64,000 nucleotides of DNA from Oopsacas minuta (lineage: Eukaryota; Porifera; Hexactinellida; Lyssacinosida; Leucopsacidae). The stretch's first letter is position 1, and each line of letters opens with the position of its first letter. A program made the translations under genes and the position numbers. This document shows, one piece after another, positions 50,388 to 61,508 of this stretch. Under the pieces are notes generated by a model. It searched no databases and was not told the DNA's origin. It was given only the letters and a program-made list of their open reading frames with translations. Location: NCBI GenBank assembly GCA_024704765.1, contig JAKMXF010000324.1:248001-312000 (forward strand). Direction: 5' to 3'.

Positions 50388-53148
50388 ATGTTCTCGCCTA
50401 CAACCACACCAGCATCTCAATTCAACATCAAACAAATACTATCAGAAGATACTATCTCAGCTAGGATAGACTCTCTAACCAAGTTCTTCACACAAGCTGT
50501 ATTAAGAGAACAACATGCTGCTTTCCCTGTTATCCTAGCTAATATATTTGGGTACGATCACACACAGGGATGGGGATTAACAAAATTGACCCCTACATCT
50601 GATCCTGTCACACATCGTGTGGTTAGTAGCTTCATAGAGCCAGGCGGTATTCTATTTAACCTTACAGGGAAATTAGAGCAAGCTAACATGTACTATGAAT
50701 TTCCTCTCATCTGCTTACCACCTCCCTCACAATCAAGTATCCTATCGCCGGTAAAATTCACTCTTGATTTCTATAACAACAAGCTCCCTCAATTACCTCC
50801 AGGTACTCTCCCTTCACAGCTTAAGTTAAGAGCTTATGATTTCTTCTTTTTCCATTTTGCGTATTTCTTAATATACTCACAGCACTTGACTCATATTAAT
50901 CCATCCCCTGGCGCTTCATGTGTTTGGGCATCCATATCAACTTGTCTGTACACGTCCATGCTTGAGGCGTATCTCAATCATTTCCTACCGCTTCAGGCTG
51001 TTAAGAATCGGTCTAGTCCTGTACACAGTATGTTCTCCTCTCCTAATAGACACAAACACTCCCCTTCAGCTAAAATAAGACAAAATACATCGCTTCTTAA
51101 CTTAGAAATGCTAACAGAGTCACCGTATAAATCTAACAGTACTGCTGTAGAGTTACAGGTTGTTAGAGAAGCTGGTGGACTAGGAATGAGGTTCTTGGAG
51201 ACTCTGGTTGAGTTCTGGCTTAGACAGGTGGAATCTTCTAGTCCTCTGGAGAATTTCTTTGGTAAGTTATTTACGTAATTTACTTAACGGAATATATATA
51301 CCGTATAACTTGGATAAGACATACAAAATTTTGTATGTATTAACTGAGTTATACGAGTTTATTCCGGTTAATCGGGTAAAAATGGCCCCCCCCGAAGTGA
51401 CCTTTGATATCCTGTGGACCACCTACTGTCTGCGTTGGACTACCAAGGGAGTCAATGGACTCCAGGTTGTACTCTATATGTATACAAACTAATCCCATTT
51501 GTCAATAGGTAGAGGATCACAACAACACACACACTTCATGACAGAAGCACATGCTCGTTTCTCCCGTATCCTCTGTAAACATCTTCACTTCTGGACAGCT
51601 CTTAGTCCCGACCCACATTCCTCCCCATCCTCTCTATCCTATGTGGTTTTGAGACAGCCCTTATTCCAATTTCTACGCTACTGCATAGCTAATTGGCCGC
51701 AAGAACCTTCATTTCGTATGTTAGTAGAGTTATGGTTAACTCATATACAACCATGGAGATATGAGAATATTCAGAAGCAGGCTAAATCAGGTCATGCTAC
51801 TAATGAGTGCTTAAGTGGGAAATGGTTTGATTTCGTGTCTACTAATCTGCCTTTCTACTCTACTCTATTTTTGGGTGAGTGAGTGTTTTTTTATCGTAAA
51901 CGGAAATCGCACATAACAATTCGTCGAGATTTCCCATTCAGAGGTTTTCCGAGTATTCGTCTTAGATGAGTCATTAACTGTATTATATAACTCACTACTT
52001 TAGAGTTTCTTCCACGAGCATTCAGACTTAACCTAACTCACAACAGAGACGTGACTGTCCTCTCCCGAGTCATGCGTGTATTCTCACAACCTGGTCTACC
52101 CCAGATGATCAAACAGGCAGAAGGAATGCTAGCTGACTCTAGACTAACCTCACATAGGTCTAGGATATCTCCTGAGAAGTATGACCTTCAGATTCATATA
52201 GTAGACCTGATTTGGAATATGAATACATTCACACCCATGATGACGCTATCTACTATACAGGTGAATATTTATTTTCATATTATTCGTATAGGATTATCCC
52301 TTATAGAAATGTATACAGTAAATCTCGAACAAAATATCGTAATTGACTGACAATTATTCAATTCATTCATATAGGCAGTAGAAGAAATACGTAAATCAAT
52401 TGACAACATGGTATGCGGCCTTCCGGATGAATTCAATGATACAATTAAAGGCGAGGGTATTCTATCTCGGTTAAGACAATGGATGTCTAAATTTGTAGAA
52501 GTAGAAGAGGATGATGATGACATAATAGTTAATGGTGATAAACCCGATAAGACTAAACTTAAACAAACTCTCCAACAGTGTGTACACTATTTTGACTGTT
52601 TATTTGAAACTAGCAACCAATCTTTGCTAAAGAATGAGCTAGATTCTACGCTAAACGATAGTAGAACATCTCCAATACAAAATAGTGAAGTTTTGAACCG
52701 TAAAAGTTTGAATGAAAATCTTATGAATAATACTCAAAATATATTGAAGTTGAATTACATGGGAGATCCTGTGTTGAGAGCTATACAACCACATGAAAGT
52801 AAATTCTTGTGTAGAAATTTACACAAGTTATCGCTGTATCTTAACCGAAAATTCGAACCTCAGTTAGCGTATGTTTCAGTGAATGAAGATTTATTGATTT
52901 CGCAGTTCGCGAGTTTGTTTCTTAACGAGAGGCCGCCTCCAAGTCCGTTTGAACGTCCTGGAGAGTGTGGAATGCCGCGATTACGTATAAACCTACGGCC
53001 TTTCTCTTCTTACAAAACTCTAGCTCTTATATTTCTCTTCTATTGCATGCCTTACTTGTGTGGAATCACTTCATTTCAGTCTATCCTATTATCCCTGATC
53101 ATTTTAGCTAGTTTTGTCTCTTTACCACTCATTTTATTCAATAAATAA
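50388..53148 (+). CDS. SMPD4: Sphingomyelin phosphodiesterase 4 (nSMase3)
   Basis: Four exons join in frame: 50388-51261, 51509-51874, 52004-52260 and 52375-53148 (756 residues; human 866). Conserved stretches: FPVILANIFGYDHTQGWGL, SFIEPGGILFNLTGKL, LRAYDFFFFHFAYFLIYSQ, FRMLVELWLTHIQPWRYEN, MRVFSQPGLPQMIKQAEGML and, near the end, GDPVLRAIQPHES, RPPPSPFERPGECGMPRLRI. A C-terminal hydrophobic segment (about 700-750) anchors it in ER/nuclear envelope membranes. In vertebrates it affects sphingomyelin turnover and nuclear pore homeostasis; its catalytic mechanism is unlike DNase I-fold sphingomyelinases such as the one at 31974. Intron 1 carries repeat sequence. Confidence 0.9.
51280..51475. repeat. 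Two repeat fragments filling SMPD4 intron 1
   Basis: 51280-51365 is 'gtataacttggataagacat ... actgagttatacgag' (like 46180-46265). 51393-51475 is a 'gtggaccacctactgtctgc' fragment (like 3075-3175). Together they make up most of the 247-base intron. Confidence 0.6.
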
Positions 53149-53694
53149 TAAGAATATGTAATTTGTTGAATTTTGCTTAATTAAAGGATTTTCTAAACCA
53201 GAAAACTAGCGTATTTTACACAAAAATTGTTAAGTTTATTTGATTTGTTATAATTCAGAGAATGTTTTGTCGAAAAGTTAGCTTTAGTTATATACAGATT
53301 CTGATTAACGGCCAGGTATCCCGATAATCAAATTCTCTAATAAATTATTGACACAACTATGATCAAAAACAATCAAATCTAAGATCTTACGAAATTCGTC
53401 CGAAAAAAGGCCAAATTGGAACCTCAAATTAGCTTTGTAATTGCTTTTACTTGCAACGTGACTCGAAAATAGAGAAAATGGAAAAGAATTCCAAGTATTT
53501 GCAATTCAGCTTTTGCCAGAACATTTCCTTAACGATGATGCAACACTAAATAAGTCAATTAATAAATGATTCTATTTATTTATGAGATTTCTCTTTTCGA
53601 CATTTATTAGATCAAATGAAAATCCCTTTTCTTTACCTATTTTCTTAATATTGGCTGTATAAAATCGAATTTTTATCTTTTCAGCCATTTTAAG
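53149..53694. other. Intergenic, no gene recognised
   Basis: AT-rich 546 bases between SMPD4 and E2F; promoter of E2F presumably at its right end. Confidence 0.5.
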
Positions 53695-55904
53695 ATGAGT
53701 GCCTGTGTCCCTGTGAATGAATCTGTCGAGATGGTGACCCCCAAGACCTGCCCCCGCCTCGTTCCGGAGAAAATGCCGCGTAGACTTGTCAGTAGCGAAC
53801 TCAAACCGCAGCCTTATACTAAAGCGAAGTCAACCAAAGTTCCAAAACTCCCCGTGCCTACACTAAATAGGTCACATAGTGCATGCCACGATTTGAAGCA
53901 CAAGGAGACTGGGTCTAAACGAAAAGAGACGTCTCCTCTCTCCAACAGCTGTCGAACAGAATCCGCAAGTTCTCTCTTGGATTCTGGAATGCTTTCTACA
54001 AGTTTGTGTGATCTCTCTAAGCAAGATAGAAGTAGCAAAGTGAGTTTAACTCTTCACATATTTCCAAAATAATTTATCTTTTCACGTATTTCTATAGAAG
54101 GTAAAGCGTAAATTGAATATGGACGATAAAGCTAATTGCTGTAGCTCCAGCTCTCTCAGTGATGTACCAGATCTCAATTCTAGAGGTAATAACCGCGCTA
54201 TATTTCCTTTTACTTGCATACAATCAACCCCGTTATATCGAACGCGGATATATCGAAACACCCGCTTACATCTAAGACAGAAATCGGATAAATATTTCAT
54301 CGATTAGATCGAACTCTGCTTGTATCTGATGAATTATCGCGGTCCCTTGAGCTTCGATATATAGGGAGTTGACTGTATTGTATATTTTGAATCTGTTCAT
54401 TGGAAATTTATTTAGAGTCATGGCCTGATCACTACAAACAAGGATGTGGTACTCCTAGTACTTTACAAGATCAGACTAGACAATTCATCATAGAGACTCT
54501 ACACTCTCCTACACCAGAGATTGATGTTAATCTCATAGAACGGAATCTTAATATGCCAAAGAGACGTGTATACGATATACTGGGAGTATTAGAGGGGATA
54601 GGATGGGTAAAGAAATCTGAGAAGAATAAATACGCTTGGTTGTAAGTTATTGAATACAATAGAACTAGCATAAGACCTCTTCGGGAAACAAAACTAGTAC
54701 GTACTATAATTGGCGACCAGTTTAGGATACAAATTCAAACCTGAGGGAAGGTCCACCACATGCAAAATTGCTGCTACTTCTCTGTAATTTTCAGACTTCC
54801 CAGGAACCCAAAGCGTGACACTTTGAAATTTCTAATTAGCGCGCGATTATATGCATAAGATTCTAAGATTTCTTGTTACGTAACTTTTTGAACGGAAAAA
54901 CATATTGAAAATTTCCATTTTTGTAAACTGTTGTACTTTCTACAATTCATCAGGAGTGAAGTAGCTGTTCGTATGGAGACAGCTAGGAAGAGAGTAGTAT
55001 TTCTTGAGAATGAAACTAAGAGGATAGATGGTATGATACTTGATGCTGAAAAGTATCTGACAGATATGTTTAGTGATGAACCTGCTTCAGATGAATTCAC
55101 TCAGTTAGTTAATATTTCTGAATCTTTGCGAGTTTCTTTTATAGTAAGTACAGTGGAAATATTTTCAATGATTATTGGTACAGGTTAAGAGTTACTTGAA
55201 ATTGACATTTATGGATGTAAAATTGGATATCCAGTGAATTCGTCAAAAAATATTGGGGGTTGGGAAGCCAAGGCCAAACCCCAGTCTGTCCGTTCCGACG
55301 ACCTGAGGCGGGCTCGAGCCGTGCTTTCAACCTTTTCCCCTTCGAAACTACCAATTAATACTCCTGAATACGGTTAACTAATGTATCTTATAGATTCCGT
55401 AACAATCTGTATTTAACTGAAGAAGACATAGCACAGACAGAAGATCTAACAAAGAATCTTATTGCTGTCAGGACTAATAATCCAAATTTGAGGATTGAGA
55501 TCCCTGAAACGAAAGAGGTTAGATACATGTTACTTTGATATGGTGGGAGTAGAAGGTATATTCAATTAATTACATCTGTTCCTTCACAGGGCTATGAGCT
55601 TATACTACACAGTGAGAGTACTCCCATAGAAGCATACACAATATCACCAGACGGTAACTTCACGTCAATAGCTGATTCATCATACAACGCATACAGCAAC
55701 CCAATCGCTAACCCTTACTCACATAACTTCGATCCTTTCTTCCAAGAATTCCTACGTTCCTCAGATAATAGCGAATACGAAGCACCGGATTACCTTTATG
55801 GAAGCAGTTTCTCAGATAATTTCGAAGATATTTATGCACATAATTTCTCATTATCAGAAATATTTGATTCAGGACCAGCTCGCATATCACAGACTCATGT
55901 TTAG
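53695..55904 (+). CDS. E2F: E2F transcription factor
   Basis: Six exons join in frame: 53695-54039, 54098-54185, 54416-54641, 54954-55103, 55394-55517 and 55590-55904 (415 residues). The winged-helix DNA-binding domain is in exon 3: QTRQFIIETLHS, IDVNLIERNLNMPKRRVYDI, LGVLEGIGWVKKSEKNKYAW; the RRVYDI...VLEGI motif is diagnostic. The leucine-zipper/marked-box region follows (RMETARKRVVFLENETKRID, NLYLTEEDIAQ, IEIPE, YELILHSESTPIEAY). The C-terminus is acidic and aromatic (FEDIYAHNFSLSEIF), placed where activating E2Fs bind pocket proteins. It should dimerise with DP and control S-phase genes. Exon 4's donor (gttagt, 55104) is weak and was chosen because it alone keeps the frame. Confidence 0.85.
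54226..54378. mobile_element. Family A element filling E2F intron 2
   Basis: 'aatcaaccccgttatatcga' pairs with 'atatagggagttgactgtat'. It covers about 150 of the 230 intron bases. Confidence 0.75.
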
Positions 55905-56527
55905 CTAGAGAGTACAAAAATCCGATATAACTCTCTCTTTTGATCACATTAGATTATAGAAATAAAGTTTTTACGTTCTCCGATCTATTTTTTCCATTTC
56001 TTGATCATGTATATTTAATTATAGCGCTTGGAAGGACAGTTTTCTATCTTTACTACTTTAATTCTATATACGTTTCATATTCGCACTCAGGTATTAAATC
56101 AATCAATAGCAATCACACATGTGTGGTACCAGTTATTTCAATGAAGTATAGTTTATTGGAAAATAAGAGATTTTGTTCTGTAATTGCTTTCAAATGTCAT
56201 TTACAAATTTCCCAATTGCTCTTCTCATGTTTACATTTATTTGAGAAGTTGTATCACCCCATCCCATAGGTTGAAATGTGTGTTCTGAGATCGTGTGGAC
56301 CACCAAGGGGGTCATTGCGATCCCTGTTTGGGAAGCGTTATTCTAAACTCTCACAAATACGAAATTCCAAATAATTATATTTGCACACAATTGTCTTACA
56401 ATCCTATATCTAAGAATTACTCTTGATTATTCCTACACGGAAATGGAGTAACCTTACTTTAGCTAATACGAATGGTATAAATACGGTCCCTTGGTTACTT
56501 ATGTTTACTGTTGATTAATAACTAGCA
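55905..56527. other. Intergenic with repeat fragment
   Basis: 56265-56345 belongs to the 'gtggaccaccaagggggtc' repeat family. A 109-codon open stretch at 55940-56269 is hydrophobic and AT-rich with no domain; not called. Confidence 0.5.
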
Positions 56528-59500
56528 ATGAACGCTAGCATAGAAGTTACCTCTACTACTGACATACAAAATACACTACCCAAACTGAGGACATACTTCT
56601 GCCAGGTTAATTATATACATACAGTCAGCTCCTGTTATATCGATCACGGATATATGGAAATACCCGCTTATACCAAAGTCTGAATTGTACAAATATTGCC
56701 CCAAACCTTCAAAGTAACATATATACCATCGGCTATATTGAAGTAATTACCGCGCTCCCTTGAGCTTAGATAGTACAGGAGTTGACTATATATTTTTTAT
56801 CATTATTTAGCTTTTAGAAGAGTTAAAGATAAGAAGAGTGAGTATTAATAGTTTCTCCAAATTCAATACAATTATCTTACAAATATTTAATAGGAGAATG
56901 ATAGAGAGAGTGACAAGCGAGTCAAAGAGTTGGTATCTCTACAGCATGGATTAGAAGAGAAGTTGGTGAGTTTATTATTCGAATAGATCTGCCCTCATTC
57001 GTATTTGCAACAAAATAATATAAATAATACTATTCAGGAAGAGGGAGCATTCAGGTTACAGAGGTTACAAGCTGAACAAACTAGCAAACTAGAAGAACAG
57101 AGAAGAATGGTAATAATTATACTATTATCACTGCAAAATAATATCTGAAATATCAAATTTTCTAGTTTGAAGATCAGATTAAAGACTCAGATGAAGAGAA
57201 GGTAAGGGTTAGGAATATCTTGGGGTCGAATTGGTTGTCATGCTGGTTCCACACACACAATCTTCATAACATAGTCCCTCTTACTGTTTTGTGGATAAGA
57301 CAAGTGTGCTATGTAATTAGCCCATAAACAAATACGTGAAAGTGATCAAATATAGAATACAACCAAAGTTTTTAAATATACATTTTGTAAGACTTAAATA
57401 TACGCATTCGGTATATTAATATATTGTCTTGGGGGGGGTTCGCACCATGGATCATATCGATCAGAATACTCATATATTTGCAATTGCTACTTTTAACTGA
57501 ATACTGCCGGGAAAATGTGTGATTTTATGACGTCAAAAAGGTGCTAAAATCACACATTTCCTGCGGGAATTGGTTAAAATGAAATGAGTAAAATTAGTGT
57601 TCCTTTTATCCTTTTCATTACGAACGTAACACTTCGATAAAGTTATTTGTGCACAAAGTATTCAGCAAATTAGAAGAGACCAAGGGAGCAAACGAAAAAT
57701 TCTATCTATCTTTCATATTCCGTTTGGTTACACCCGTTTTTCTATAAAGCCCAACTATTATTCCAAATCTACTTTGTAGATGAAAGCACAACTATTTTCA
57801 GATACTTCAATGAAAGAAACAAAATCACTGAGAGATGAAATAAGGAAGCTACATGTACGCAATATAATTAATGAATACACGAATCTCTGATGCTTTTATA
57901 TTTCATGTAAACACTAGTTATATCTACATAACTAATACGGTTTTCCGGGTAGTTTCTCTCTCCCATGCGGTGCTGTTAAATCAAGAACAGGGCCTTTAGG
58001 AATAATCCCACTAGGATTTATATCTCTAACCTGGAATCCAGTGAATGAGGTTTCCTTAAGAAGTTCGATATCCAGCGTTTCTTTAAACGCAGGTATCTGA
58101 TACAACTCTCTTAGATATCCTAACAGATTAGGATAATCTGTGATTCGTCTGAGGTTAATCTTAGCTAGCATGTAGTATACAGAATCAAATCTTATTAAAA
58201 CTACGTAGAATTTGATATCACAATCTGTTAGCTGATCTCCGCATAGATAACGCTGTTTAGAGAGAATATCTTCCAACTAGACAATACACTTATTGTTAAT
58301 ACACAAATATTATGGATTTACTGTATTAAAGATTGTGTGAAGTTTTCCAGTATTTGAAATTTAAATTTTATTTATTCTACGAAATGTGAAAATCCAATTT
58401 TTGTTACAGCAATAACCGCGAATTTATGACGAAAATCTTCACTAGAAAATGACGTACCGTAGTCTGGGGCTACTTTGTCCCCCTGGGTTTGCTTTACGTA
58501 GCCCAAATATCAAAGTTTCAAAGCAACTAGATTAGATTCAGTATTATACTTGAATATGACTAGCCAATTTTTTAACGAATTTTCTAATATTGCTAGACAA
58601 TTTCTAATACAAATACAATATCTATTCGATACGTAAGGAAATTTCAATATTTGGGCTAAAGCAAACCCAGTGGGCCAAAGTAGCCCAAGTTTACGGTATT
58701 TATAACCTTGTCTAAAGATGTGAAATACTCATAAAGAGACTTCTCATAATCAGCCTGTGTTTTAGCCAACAAACAGCCATACTGGAAATATATATAAGAT
58801 GATAGAATATTGTCATCTACGTCATCCATCTTATCCTTCAATCGTTTCGGATATAAATCTATGTCTGGGAATTTAGCGAATTTATTGAATTCAGAATTGA
58901 ACATCTGCATCATATCACCGCTCTCATTGTTAACAACCAAGTTTGTTTTCTGGTCGTAAAGTGCAGGGACACTGACGGTCCCATTGTACCCAGGGACGTT
59001 TAATTGGTACACCTGCCGGAGATGAGTAAAATTATTGTTGAACGGATCCAAAGTACAATCTTTTATCTTGTCAGTAAATGCCCAACCTTTATCATCATAT
59101 TTCCAAGTTGTTGTTATAGAAATTACATCTTCAAGCCCTTTTAACTTTCGTACGATAGTCGCGCGTTGTGCAAACGGACACAAGTTTGAGCTATAGAGAT
59201 GATATCTGTTAGATTCCGCGAGATACCCAGAGCTCCCGTCAGCTGTTATGAATTTACGGAAAGGATTGTCAGTCGTATCCGTAGAAGCCATTCTTATACA
59301 AATAAGAAAGGGATTGAATGATTTTTGTAAGACTTTGAGAGCCACAAGTTATAGCTATAAATGTAAAACATTTGAATAATTGACGTCATCAACTCACACA
59401 TTTCCCAACAGTATTCTATTAAATATTAAAACAAATCAAATGAGTGCGCATTAAAATCTCAACAATATCTGTTATTTAATGAATTTAAGTGTATATAGCA

Positions 59501-61476
59501 TTGATGCAGCGGATAATATATTACGACAGATAAAGTAATGTGTGTATCGTATGTAAGTGAATGAGGTTATATTTATACTGGCATACTCTCTACATCGTTA
59601 CAGTCTTGTGTTTCATTTTCACTTTCATTTGCAATCAGTGATTCATACTGTAAACTCGCGAATTTCTCCCAATCTGTCATGGACACTATTTCGTCTGGGT
59701 CTCTGGCTGTTGGATCCTTCTGTTCATATTCAAGATATTTATCCAAGTTTATGAACGTGTTATAGAAAATATACCCAAGTTTACAACGTTTTATATCTGA
59801 TAGTGTAATCTGACTGTTGACAGCTGGTTTGACAAGGTCCAACATTTGACAAGCTAAGTCCACAAACGCGGGCATTTCAGCTCCAAGCTCTTCTAGCCTA
59901 TTCTTCTGATCAACATAGAAATATTCCATTTCATATAACGATATTACTCCATCACCATCAATATCCATACACCTGAACCAGTACTCAATACTTGTGGGAT
60001 GTTTCTTATCCTCTTCAGCAAGGATAAATCTTATAAAGTCATCATACGTCATAAAGTCTTCTCCTTGTTTCCTACTACTCACACTACGTACGCAGCTACT
60101 GAAGATACGGTCAATTATCCGAGAGGATAGCGTCTGATCAGCGTATCGTGACAATTCTGCCTTGTTTATTAATAAATCGTGGTCGCTATCAAGTTCCCAG
60201 AACTTACAGTAAATTACGTAGAAATGCTCGTAAGAGAAATAATCTGTAATTTTATTGATATCATCCTCCAATTCTAGTAGCTTAATCGTCGGTAGTAAAT
60301 TACTTCTTCTAATCTCCTGTGTAGTTATTTTCCCATTCCATGATCTGTTTATACTAAAGAAAATCCTACCAACAACTGTTTGTATGTATCTAGAATGAAA
60401 TTCTTGGTGTGACGTCAGAAATGTTAGCCCTGGATGAGAATCTACGATATCTTGCAGTATAAATTCGAAATCTTCATACACCAAATAGTTTTTCTTCCCC
60501 CCTGATAAGATGTAAACAAATCTAGCCTCGTCATCATGACATTCTTCATTTAAACTTTTCCACATACGTTTGAACGCGGGGAATGAGATACGATCGGATC
60601 CAGCAGACATTAACGAGAACAACGGTTCTTTCCAGTAGATCGGGAATCCTATCGACTTGGTAACCTCCTGGAATTCAATTCTTGTTATAAATCCATCTTT
60701 GGACCGTTTAAATATAGCTTGAACAGATTGAGTTATGTGTTGTCTATAATCTGTATCTGCCATAGAATCTGGAAAACCTTTTGGAAAATAGAATTTTGGT
60801 AAAGTCGTAGTGTCAGGTGTCGAGTGTGTGAGACTGGATATTTTGGGGATAGGTTGCTGAGGTGTTTGTGTTGTTGTTGATTCTTCTTGGAGTAAACAAA
60901 TTTTCTTTGGATAAGGATGTTCTTTTTCGTGTGCAGGGGAATTCGGGTCTCGTATTGATCTGGACGTTTTAAGGAGTGAGAAAGGAGATGGAGACCGGGG
61001 AGGAGACCCATCGCCCGGCCGTGGGGACAGCTCACGAGGCCGCACACCGGTTTCTAAGAGAGACGTATCTGTATCTGTCATATCAGCTGATTGTCTGTTA
61101 TTCTTAAGATACTTCGAAGTACCGTTTTTGATCGCGTTAACCTCCTCTCTCAATGTATTTTGCACCTCAGGGAGACTTAACCATTGTTGTATCAGCTGAT
61201 TGATGTAGTGTAGTTTAGGTGTAGGTAGTGTTATAGAGGGAGATTGCTTCCATACTTCTGTTATAGGTGGTATAGTCGTTTCTTTGGATATTGTGCTGAT
61301 GGTATTCTTCATTTTGTTAGAAATCTAATTTATGAATTAATCAGAGAATATTTAAATTTGAATATTTTTTACAGTTTATTGTGTTTTTGGGAATATTTTT
61401 ACTTTTTTTCAAAAATCTACTTCTTGAAGACGAAAACTACAGTCGTGACCGGGTTTTTGCCGGATTGTTAATGTGA

Positions 61477-61508
<32 letters not shown>

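Noticed and set aside
55940..56269. 109-codon open stretch after E2F
   Set aside because: Phe/Tyr/Ser-rich low-complexity translation of AT-rich DNA, no domain, lies in the E2F 3' flank.
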